NCBI GenBank assembly: GCA_002506025.1
Contig: DAWS01000092.1
Coordinates: forward strand, 585-15,626
Direction of reading: 5' to 3'
Length of the DNA: 15,042 bases
DNA from: Euryarchaeota archaeon UBA111
GTDB taxonomy: Archaea; Thermoplasmatota; Poseidoniia; Poseidoniales; Poseidoniaceae
Shown here: positions 1 through 6,478 of the stretch, piece after piece
Layout: each line of letters begins with the position of its first letter
Position numbering within the stretch: the first letter of the stretch is position 1
The notes under the pieces: generated by a model
Database searches by the model: none
What the model saw: the letters and a program-made list of their open reading frames with translations, nothing else
Told to the model about the DNA's origin: nothing
Position numbers and translations under genes: made by a program

Positions 1-384
1 GCATCATATGTTGCATTAGCTAAGAGGTTGAGACGATATGCTGAAACCATCCCAGGTCGTGAACAATTAGCTGTAGAAGCGTATGCTGATGCAATTGAAG
101 TGATAGTTAGAGTGCTTGCTGAAAATGCCGGCATTGATCCTATAACCACGCTGCTGGATGTCGTCGCAAAACAGACGAATACCAATTCGGACTATATTGG
201 TATAGACTTGTCAACAGGTACTCCTAGTGACATGGTTAAATTAGGTATTTTGGAGCCAGAAGGGATTGTGAAACAAGCAATAATTGGGGCAACCGAGGTG
301 GCGATTTCAATTCTACGAATTGATGATGTATTGTGGGCTAAGCAAGAAATGCAGATGCCAGACATGCCAGATGATGAAATGTAG
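1..384 (+). CDS. ths: Thermosome (group II chaperonin) subunit, C-terminal end, partial
   Basis: The reading frame is open from base 1 to the TAG at 382-384, giving 127 residues of a protein whose start lies outside the window. The sequence carries group II chaperonin C-terminal hallmarks: a YAETIPGREQLAVEAYADA segment, then LAENAGIDP and a closing ATEVAISILRIDD segment. These belong to the second half of the equatorial ATPase domain. The family forms double-ring ATP-driven folding chambers in archaeal cytoplasm. The tail after the last helix is short, Met- and Asp-rich (QMPDMPDDEM), instead of the GGM repeats common in thermosomes. A TTG at 28 could be read as a start but is internal to the conserved domain, so the gene should be treated as 5'-truncated by the window edge. 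Which subunit type (alpha or beta) cannot be told from this piece. Confidence 0.95.
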   Translation, partial: ASYVALAKRLRRYAETIPGREQLAVEAYADAIEVIVRVLAENAGIDPITTLLDVVAKQTNTNSDYIGIDLSTGTPSDMVKLGILEPEGIVKQAIIGATEVAISILRIDDVLWAKQEMQMPDMPDDEM

Positions 385-419
385 GAAAACGCAGATTTCA
401 CCTAGGATTGTTAGACAGG

Positions 420-429
420 TATTCAAATA
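420..429 (+). promoter_or_regulatory. TATA-like element upstream of HMG-CoA synthase
   Basis: The AT-rich stretch TATTCAAATA is centred about 27 bases before the ATG at 452, the distance expected for an archaeal TATA box driving a leaderless transcript. No Shine-Dalgarno motif precedes the ATG. It lies inside a small inverted repeat (GTATT-CA-AATAC, 419-430). The assignment is by position and composition only. Confidence 0.4.
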
Positions 430-451
430 CTCGAAAAAAATCCGAAATTCG

Positions 452-2023
452 ATGGGCTCTAACAATTCGGTGTGCGTTGGCATAGATGACGTAGCGATTC
501 ATTTTCCAAGATTATACATGGATATGAAGGATTTCGCCGACCTCCGTGGTGAAGATTATGGTAAGTTGAACAAAGGTCTCGGGCTCAAAGCAATGTCAAT
601 TCCAGATGTGCATGAAGACACTGCAACAATGGGTGCAAATGCAGTAATGAAACTGATTGACCGTAACGGTCTGAATCCACGAAATATCGGAAGAATGTAT
701 CTAGGCACTGAATCTGCATTAGACGGTGCTAAGCCAACTGCAACATACATTGTGGATATGCTTACCCAAAGATACTCTGAAAGATATGGTGCTGATTGCT
801 TCCGCAATTGTGACGTCGTTGATATGACATTTGCTTGTATTGGTGCAGTTGATGCAATGCATAACACACTGGACTGGGTTGCTCGTTCGACTGATGAAGA
901 TGAAAGAATTGGTATTGTGATATTCTCTGATAACGCAAAATATGCGTTAGAATCTGCTGGAGAATATACTCAAGGTGCTGGGGGCGGTGCAATTCTAATC
1001 CGCAGAAATCCTCGACTATTGGAAATACCAGACATCATCGGAGTTTCGACAACCCCTGTTCATGATTTCTTTAAACCAAGGCGTGAAGTCTCGGTAAAAT
1101 CAATAATTACCAATGTAATGACCTTAGCCCAAGAGGCTGGCCAGTCGATTAAGAAGGGAATTGTTGAACGTATGATTCGCCATTTGCCAGCGTCCACCGT
1201 CCGAAAATTAGGTATTTTTGCCCACGGTGAAGAGAAGGTCAGTGTCCACCGTGACGAGCCAGTATTCGATGGGCAATTTTCCAACCGATGCTACCAACAA
1301 GCTGTTCGTCAGGCATTCCACAACTTTGTCCAAAAAGCGGAACGGTCCGGTAGATACAGTCACGAGGAAGATGAAAGATTTACTGAACAATGGAGTAGGA
1401 TAATCATGCACCTGCCATATGCATACCAAGCCAAAAGAATGTTTCCTGATGTCTTCCGACACGATCGAGAAGATACTGAGATGTGGAAAGAGGTTGCAAA
1501 GCAACTTGGGCCAGCTCCTGAGCCTCACAATTCTGATGATCCTGTTATTATCGAAATATGGGAGAAAGCAATGGATGGGTATCGTAGAGCAATTTCCAAA
1601 ACCCCGCAATATCTTGATTTTCACGCCAGTCGTATCGAAAAGGGCCAACGTGCTAGTAGTCTAATCGGTAATCAATACACAGGCTCAATCTTCCTAGCTC
1701 TAATGTCAACATTTGAGTCTGATTTAGAAGAGAATGTCAATCTAGATAACAAATTATTCGGCTTGTGCGGCTATGGTTCTGGTGCTAAAGCAAAAGTGTT
1801 CGAAGGTAAAGTTTCACCAAATTGGCGAGAGGTTGTTTCACGATGGAACCTGTTTGAGCGATTGGCTGGAAGGGTTGCTATAGACCATATCACCTACGAA
1901 AACCTCCACAAAGGCCTGCAAAGCGGCAGTGTGGTCGAGCCTGAGGGTGAGTTTGCTCTTGTCGAAATAGGTGAATCGGGCGTTCAAGAAGGAGCAAGGA
2001 GATACAAGTGGATTGATGCTTAG
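452..2023 (+). CDS. mvaS: Hydroxymethylglutaryl-CoA synthase (MvaS-like)
   Basis: This 523-residue protein should condense acetyl-CoA with acetoacetyl-CoA to HMG-CoA, the entry step of the mevalonate route to archaeal isoprenoid lipids. Thiolase-fold motifs appear in order. Glu87 in GTESALDG is the general base and Cys129 in MTFACIGA the acyl-carrying nucleophile. Asp205 sits in VHDFFKP, matching the YDFYKP/YDFYRP motif. His320 in MHLPYAYQ matches the FHxPF/FHSPY catalytic histidine. GNQYTGSIFLALMS (406-419) and CGYGSGA follow near the C-terminus. The protein is well over 100 residues longer than bacterial MvaS (about 390). Much of the excess is a stretch of about 50 residues between the HDFFKP and VFDGQFSN motifs (roughly 213-267), with smaller additions after Gly113 and after His320. 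The frame stays open upstream to 284, but that would overlap the thermosome end. The ATG at 452 starts just before the conserved CVGIDDVAIHFP strand. The gene is convergent with tdh, overlapping it by 4 bases. Confidence 0.9.
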   Translation: MGSNNSVCVGIDDVAIHFPRLYMDMKDFADLRGEDYGKLNKGLGLKAMSIPDVHEDTATMGANAVMKLIDRNGLNPRNIGRMYLGTESALDGAKPTATYIVDMLTQRYSERYGADCFRNCDVVDMTFACIGAVDAMHNTLDWVARSTDEDERIGIVIFSDNAKYALESAGEYTQGAGGGAILIRRNPRLLEIPDIIGVSTTPVHDFFKPRREVSVKSIITNVMTLAQEAGQSIKKGIVERMIRHLPASTVRKLGIFAHGEEKVSVHRDEPVFDGQFSNRCYQQAVRQAFHNFVQKAERSGRYSHEEDERFTEQWSRIIMHLPYAYQAKRMFPDVFRHDREDTEMWKEVAKQLGPAPEPHNSDDPVIIEIWEKAMDGYRRAISKTPQYLDFHASRIEKGQRASSLIGNQYTGSIFLALMSTFESDLEENVNLDNKLFGLCGYGSGAKAKVFEGKVSPNWREVVSRWNLFERLAGRVAIDHITYENLHKGLQSGSVVEPEGEFALVEIGESGVQEGARRYKWIDA

Positions 2024-3072
2024 AAATCTACCACTACTTTGCCACAATCGCCGCTTATTGCTAACTCTACTCCAGCAGGATAATCTTCGAAAGATACTCG
2101 ATGGGTCACCAAAGTATCAATGTCGATTTTCTCCTCACTGAGTAACTCATGCATCTTATCCCATGTAGACCACATCTTGCGGCCATTTATTCCCTTAACG
2201 TGTAGATAACGGAACACAATATCATTCATTGGAATTTCTGTCATCTTGTTGCCATAAACCGATAGAACATTGACATAGCCTCCCATTCTCGTAGAATGTA
2301 TTGTGTTAGACAGTGCATTCGGAGAGCCTGAAAACTCACAACTGTTATCGACGCCCTGCCCGTTAGTATGAGCCATAATTGTTTGAACGATGTCGTGGTC
2401 TTTACCCAAGACAACATCTGCACCGAGCTTCTTGGCTAACTCCATTCGCGTCTGATTATCCCAATCAATCGCAATTACTAGTTTAGCCCCCATTGCTTTT
2501 GCTGCGTTAACCGCAAACAAGCCAATTGGTCCAAGACCGTGAATAGCGATTGTTGCGTCCTTGACAGGTCCGCCGGTTAATGTATGAATCGCGTTACCAA
2601 GAGGATCTTGAATCGATGCTAGTTCCATTGGCAGGTTATCGGGTAGATGACGAGCGTTTACCGCAGGGATTGTGAAGTATGGAGCAAATGCTCCGTCTGA
2701 ATGGACGCCGAAAATTTCTCCACGCTCGCATATGTGGGCATTTCCTTCTGCACACCTATCACAGTCCCAACAAGCTAAATGACATTCAACTGCTATTTTA
2801 TCGCCAATTTTATGAGTTGTCACTGCGCTTCCAACTGCCACTACTTCACCGCAGGTTTCATGGCCAGTTGTAGTTCCAACTGGCACATTTTCAGCTGCCC
2901 AATCATCCCATTTCCAAATGTGAATATCGGTTCCACAAATAGAGGTTGAGTGTGTTTTGACCAATACCTCATCGGAGCGAGGTGTTGGCACTGTAGACTC
3001 AACGAGCTCAAAACCGCCAAATTTTGGCTTGGTTTTTTTCCAAGCCATCATAGTACTGGGTATAACAGTCAT
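2020..3072 (-). CDS. tdh: L-threonine 3-dehydrogenase (zinc-dependent MDR)
   Basis: Predicted to oxidise L-threonine to 2-amino-3-ketobutyrate with NAD+, the first step of threonine breakdown to glycine and acetyl-CoA. The protein is a medium-chain, alcohol-dehydrogenase-type enzyme of 350 residues. Catalytic zinc ligands are Cys46 (SICGTDIHIW) and His71-Glu72 (GHET). Four structural-zinc cysteines lie at 101, 104, 107 and 115. The Rossmann loop GLGPIG is at 179-184, and Asp203 ends the second strand (VIAID), which favours NAD+. QDPLGNAIHT and GRKMWSTW are specific to Tdh within the wider family. The ATG at 3072 was taken as the start. The ATG at 3051 (MMAWKKTKP) would align better with typical Tdh N-termini, and a TTG at 3081 is also possible. 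A TATAAT on the minus strand at 3091-3096 fits either ATG. The partner ligase gene (kbl) is not in the window. Confidence 0.92.
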   Translation of the reverse strand: MTVIPSTMMAWKKTKPKFGGFELVESTVPTPRSDEVLVKTHSTSICGTDIHIWKWDDWAAENVPVGTTTGHETCGEVVAVGSAVTTHKIGDKIAVECHLACWDCDRCAEGNAHICERGEIFGVHSDGAFAPYFTIPAVNARHLPDNLPMELASIQDPLGNAIHTLTGGPVKDATIAIHGLGPIGLFAVNAAKAMGAKLVIAIDWDNQTRMELAKKLGADVVLGKDHDIVQTIMAHTNGQGVDNSCEFSGSPNALSNTIHSTRMGGYVNVLSVYGNKMTEIPMNDIVFRYLHVKGINGRKMWSTWDKMHELLSEEKIDIDTLVTHRVSFEDYPAGVELAISGDCGKVVVDF

Positions 3073-3204
3073 GTTCGTCAATATTCGGACATTATAGACA
3101 CCTATTGATAATTCGCTATCAAAGTATGAAAATTATTTCCCAAGTAAGTGATTTTTCGGATATGTTGATTAAGGGGGCATCGGTGGTAAAAATCCCGTTG
3201 GTAG
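3073..3204. promoter_or_regulatory. Divergent tdh/pyrG promoter region
   Basis: These 132 non-coding bases lie between two divergent starts. On the minus strand, TATAAT at 3091-3096 is a plausible TATA box for tdh. An inverted repeat TTGATA-N6-TATCAA spans 3105-3122 and could be an operator shared by both genes, although its arms are short. No convincing Shine-Dalgarno precedes the pyrG ATG, and no strong TATA box for pyrG could be singled out in the AT-rich stretch at 3123-3160. Confidence 0.35.
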
Positions 3205-4848
3205 ATGATGAAATACGTAATTGTCAGCGGCGGAGTCCTCTCGGGACTCGGAAAAGGCGTCACTGCAAGCAGTATTGGTGTTCTACTCAAGAGTGCCGGC
3301 TTACGAACTACCTCAATCAAAATTGATCCATATCTGAATAGTGATGCTGGAACAATGTCGCCGTTCGAACACGGAGAGGTTTTCGTTTTAGATGACGGTG
3401 GAGAAGTTGACTTGGATTTGGGTAACTACGAGCGTTTTCTAGATTTAAATCTGGGTAGAGACAACAACCTAACTACAGGGAAAATTTACTCAAAAGTAAT
3501 TGAGGCTGAGCGAAGAGGTGATTATCTTGGCAAGACCGTGCAGGTAATCCCTCATATTACCGATGAAATACAGGATTGGATTGAACGTGTAGCCCATATA
3601 CCAGCAGATGGTAAAGATAGCATACCTGATGCATGTATCATAGAACTTGGTGGGACTGTTGGAGATATCGAATCATCGCCATACATCGAGGCCTTACGAC
3701 AATTTCAATTTAGAGTAGGCCGGGAAAATGTTACCTTCGTCCATGTCTCATTGGTACCGGTTATGGGCCCAGTCGGTGAACAGAAAACAAAACCTACCCA
3801 GCACTCTGTAAAAGAGTTGCGTGGCCTAGGTATTACGCCTGATATTCTAGTTTGCCGTTCCACCAAACCAATGACTGCTGAAACCAAAGAAAAGCTCGCA
3901 GCATTCTGTCATGTGTCACCAGATGCTGTTATGTCGACGCATGATGTGCCAAATATCTACCACGTTCCATTAATGTTAGAAAAACAGGGGTTGTGCAAAA
4001 TTCTCGGTATCGATTGCAACACTACTGGGATGTTAGACGAATGGCGAGAAATGGCTCATGATCTAGATAAATTGACAGAAAGTGTAACAATTGCCATGGT
4101 GGGCAAATATACTGATTTATCCGATGCATACCTGTCAGTTATCAAAAGTCTACAACATGCTGCCATGAAGGTGCGGAGAAAATTAGCAATAAATTGGATT
4201 GAAGCAAGTCATTTAGAAGAACAGTGGCAAGAGAAAAATGGTGAAGAATATGCCGCAGCCTGGCAAGATTTGAAATCGTCTAATGGTATTTTGGTGCCTG
4301 GAGGGTTTGGCGATCGTGGTGTTGAAGGAAAGATCAATGCCGCAAAATACGCCAGAGAAAATAACATCCCATATCTTGGAATTTGTCTTGGTTTGCAAGT
4401 CGCAACGATCGAATTCTGTCGCAATGTTCTGGGAATGAAAGGTGCTAATTCAACTGAGTTCGATGAAAATGTCGAATACCCAGCAGTCATTTTCATGCCG
4501 GAGATATCGAAAACCCATCTTGGCGGCACTATGCGATTAGGCAGCAGACCGACTATCTGGCAGGTCGAAGATTGCAAAATAAAGAGATTGTATGGTGCTG
4601 GAGATTCAGTCGATGAAAGACATCGCCATCGATATGAAGTCAACCCCGATATCATTGATGACATTGAGCGAGCAGGTCTAAAATTCGTTGGTAAAGATGA
4701 AACCGGACAACGCTGCGAAATTTTCGAATTAGAAGATCACTGTTATTACGTTGGTGTGCAATATCATCCTGAATTTAAATCAAGGCCTGGGCGCCCAAGC
4801 CCTCCATTCCTCGGATTGCTGATGGCTGCGTCTGGACTAGAATTGTAA
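3205..4848 (+). CDS. pyrG: CTP synthase (glutamine-hydrolysing)
   Basis: Makes CTP from UTP, ATP and glutamine in the cytoplasm. The length, 547 residues, matches the family (E. coli 545). The N-terminal amidoligase domain starts with KYVIVSGGVLSGLGKGVTASS, which contains the nucleotide-binding loop. It continues with IKIDPYLNSDAGTMSPFEHGEVF and with LDLGNYERFL. The C-terminal class I glutamine amidotransferase domain has the nucleophile elbow GICLGLQ with Cys394, and the His521-Pro-Glu523 pair in YHPEF, completing the Cys-His-Glu triad. Two adjacent ATGs exist at 3205 and 3208, and the second would give the more usual MKYVIVSGG start. The upstream in-frame codons do not look like family sequence. 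The gene is divergent from tdh, and its stop codon directly abuts the stop of the next convergent gene. All key residues appear intact. Confidence 0.97.
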   Translation: MMKYVIVSGGVLSGLGKGVTASSIGVLLKSAGLRTTSIKIDPYLNSDAGTMSPFEHGEVFVLDDGGEVDLDLGNYERFLDLNLGRDNNLTTGKIYSKVIEAERRGDYLGKTVQVIPHITDEIQDWIERVAHIPADGKDSIPDACIIELGGTVGDIESSPYIEALRQFQFRVGRENVTFVHVSLVPVMGPVGEQKTKPTQHSVKELRGLGITPDILVCRSTKPMTAETKEKLAAFCHVSPDAVMSTHDVPNIYHVPLMLEKQGLCKILGIDCNTTGMLDEWREMAHDLDKLTESVTIAMVGKYTDLSDAYLSVIKSLQHAAMKVRRKLAINWIEASHLEEQWQEKNGEEYAAAWQDLKSSNGILVPGGFGDRGVEGKINAAKYARENNIPYLGICLGLQVATIEFCRNVLGMKGANSTEFDENVEYPAVIFMPEISKTHLGGTMRLGSRPTIWQVEDCKIKRLYGAGDSVDERHRHRYEVNPDIIDDIERAGLKFVGKDETGQRCEIFELEDHCYYVGVQYHPEFKSRPGRPSPPFLGLLMAASGLEL

Positions 4849-5982
4849 TCAGACATCAGATACTCGGATTACCCTGGTCGTTCGATAGCCTTGCAGCATC
4901 TTAACGAACTTACGCACCCTAAATTCTTCGTCAAGGTCTACATCTCCGGTATCAATTCTAACATGAGACAATCCCATCAGCTTTGCTGGGGTTGCAACGC
5001 CGAGTATTGACTCAACGCCAATCAATCTCAGAACGTCTGGGGATAATTGTAAGTTACCTCGGCCAATCAGGAAACCTTGTCCACCCATTGGTGAAAGTAA
5101 CAGTAATTTCTCTCCATTGTGAGTTGAGAGAATATCGATCAATTGTGTTTCGTTCAAATCAGCAAAAATTTGGCCTTTATGTTGTATATCGATTCCGAGA
5201 AGGGTTAATTCATGGCCGATTAATTCGCCAATTAATCTCAAAGTTCCACCACTTCCCCAGATAATCATTAAATCCGGTTTACTAGTAATTAGTTCAGCGA
5301 TATGACTAGCCAGCCCTTCGATTATTTCCTCCTCTGATGAGCGTTCAACTTGTTGTTTGGCTCCTTGCATAAATCTAGGGCTAGCAGGGGTTAGTGCTTC
5401 GCCATACATACGCACTTTCCATTGGCCAGTGAGATAGACCTCTTCATCTAAATCCATAACCTCAGTTATTGAAGCCATTAAGTCACCGATGACATATGAA
5501 AACAGTACTTCGGCGGCTGCGTTTGGTGTTGTAGCAAAGCATCCTGAATGCATTTTAACTCCACCTGGAACACCGATAAGTGGAATTTTTTCTTGTCCCA
5601 GTGCATTGACGATGTCTCTAGTAGTCCCATCCCCGCCAGCATATACTATCACATCTACCTGCAACCCAGTAAGTTGCTCAACAAGATTGGTTGTATCGGC
5701 TGCCGAGGATGTTGCCGGGCTCTTCCCTACAACTTGGTAGTCATGAGAAATCCAATCTCCCCCCATTCTACCTTCCCAAGCGTACAATTCTGGCGATGCT
5801 CCGCTTCGATTCAAAGTAGATTTTAGTAACTCAAAAAATTTGTTTAGGCATTGACCCATTCTCGGACCGGCGCGGTCTTGTGCGCCAGCTTCTCTTGCTT
5901 CCTTCGCACGGCCGTCGCTTCCTTTGAAGCCTAGCCTGCCGCCAAGGCCCGCATCGGGATTAACAACTATGCCAATGCGCAT
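4849..5982 (-). CDS. ATP-NAD kinase family protein (COG3199-type)
   Basis: A 377-residue cytoplasmic protein of the diacylglycerol/NAD-kinase fold. It opens with IGIVVNPDAGLGGRLGFKGSDG, the glycine-rich signature of the COG3199/AcoX-like branch. The phosphate-binding GGDGTTRD motif follows at 116-123 (preceded by VIVYA), then GVPGGVKMHSGCFA at 137-150. The length exceeds classical NadK (about 250-300), in keeping with this branch. GGDGT is the NAD-kinase catalytic signature, but the true substrate of COG3199 proteins is unsettled, so NADP formation is an inference. The C-terminal half (WGSGGTLRLIGE, LLLLSPMGGQGFLIGRGN) also matches the family pattern. The ATG at 5982 gives the canonical MRIGIVVNP start. 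Its stop touches the pyrG stop with no intervening base, and there is no obvious terminator between them. Confidence 0.85.
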   Translation of the reverse strand: MRIGIVVNPDAGLGGRLGFKGSDGRAKEAREAGAQDRAGPRMGQCLNKFFELLKSTLNRSGASPELYAWEGRMGGDWISHDYQVVGKSPATSSAADTTNLVEQLTGLQVDVIVYAGGDGTTRDIVNALGQEKIPLIGVPGGVKMHSGCFATTPNAAAEVLFSYVIGDLMASITEVMDLDEEVYLTGQWKVRMYGEALTPASPRFMQGAKQQVERSSEEEIIEGLASHIAELITSKPDLMIIWGSGGTLRLIGELIGHELTLLGIDIQHKGQIFADLNETQLIDILSTHNGEKLLLLSPMGGQGFLIGRGNLQLSPDVLRLIGVESILGVATPAKLMGLSHVRIDTGDVDLDEEFRVRKFVKMLQGYRTTRVIRVSDV

Positions 5983-6026
5983 GGCTCTGCCTGTTGTTAA
6001 TACTTGATGAAGTTCTGTCTTTAGTT

Positions 6027-6419
6027 ATGCTCAATAATACAAAGATTTCATCAATGATGGTTCGATGTAAGTCCATGCCGAATGAAGAAGTGCTCCCAGA
6101 ACTTCATGAGGTTTTAGAAAAGGATTTTTCCGAACTAAAAATTGGCGAAGAAAAGTTCCAGCAATCGTCCAAAAATGATAAACCTACTTCACAAAATAAC
6201 AAGAAGATAATTTATCAACAGCGCTATTCATCTGCAGACCATATTGAAGACATTGTAGTTAAGCCAATTATGGCTACCAAAAAGACGCATACCACAGGTA
6301 TCGAGGTTGACGAAACCGTTGAGACTAAACTACCTATTGAGCCTCAAAAATCGGACAAAAATACGGTAATTAAGTCTCCAACCAGCACGATTGGTGATGA
6401 CTTTGCAGTGGATTGGTAA
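6027..6419 (+). CDS. Hypothetical small charged protein
   Basis: Not recognised. From the ATG at 6027 it has 130 residues; a TTG at 5994 and ATGs at 6054, 6057 and 6078 are alternatives. It has no signal peptide and no membrane segment. After a short helical stretch (NEEVLPELHEVLEKDFSELKIG) it becomes Lys-, Thr-, Ser- and Asp/Glu-rich with few hydrophobics, suggesting a largely disordered chain that ends in an acidic-aromatic tail (GDDFAVDW). A TTAATACT element at 5997-6004 lies about 26 bases before the ATG at 6027, consistent with a leaderless start. The same AT-rich element could also serve the divergent kinase-like gene. It ends 12 bases before the katG operator, so it is probably transcribed separately from the peroxide operon. 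Coding status is likely but not certain. Confidence 0.6.
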   Translation: MLNNTKISSMMVRCKSMPNEEVLPELHEVLEKDFSELKIGEEKFQQSSKNDKPTSQNNKKIIYQQRYSSADHIEDIVVKPIMATKKTHTTGIEVDETVETKLPIEPQKSDKNTVIKSPTSTIGDDFAVDW

Positions 6420-6430
6420 ATATCACTATT

Positions 6431-6449
6431 GATAATGAATATCATTATC
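6431..6449 (+). promoter_or_regulatory. Fur/PerR-type operator upstream of katG
   Basis: The 19-base sequence GATAATGAATATCATTATC is an almost perfect inverted repeat: 8 of 9 arm positions pair around a central T. It matches the classical bacterial Fur-box consensus GATAATGATAATCATTATC at 17 of 19 positions. It begins 12 bases after the previous stop codon and ends 29 bases before the katG ATG. Because the second gene of the operon encodes a PerR-type repressor, this is most likely its binding site and implies autoregulation. Binding itself is inferred. Confidence 0.85.
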
Positions 6450-6457
6450 TTTATGAG
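6450..6457 (+). promoter_or_regulatory. TATA-like element of the katG-perR promoter
   Basis: TTTATGA with its flank is centred about 26 bases before the katG ATG at 6479. That is the right distance for an archaeal TATA box giving a leaderless mRNA. No Shine-Dalgarno lies in between. It is contiguous with the operator, so a bound repressor would cover the BRE position and should block TFB/TBP loading. Confidence 0.45.
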
Positions 6458-6478
6458 TCTCCTTAAGTTAGTCATTCC

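Noticed and set aside
284..451. Extension of HMG-CoA synthase upstream to 284
   Set aside because: It would overlap the conserved thermosome end by 100 bases. The added residues are Cys/Met-rich and unlike the family, while the ATG at 452 precedes the first conserved strand and has a TATA-like element at the right distance.
1208..1648. 146-codon minus-strand frame inside mvaS
   Set aside because: It is antisense to strongly conserved catalytic motifs, has no promoter or Shine-Dalgarno and no recognisable domain; a shadow frame.
3105..3122. TTGATA-N6-TATCAA inverted repeat as a defined operator
   Set aside because: Six-base arms in AT-rich DNA are expected by chance. It is kept only as a note in the promoter entry.
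4209..4664. 151-codon minus-strand frame inside pyrG
   Set aside because: It lies opposite the glutamine amidotransferase domain of an intact CTP synthase. Its length comes from the codon pattern of the real gene.
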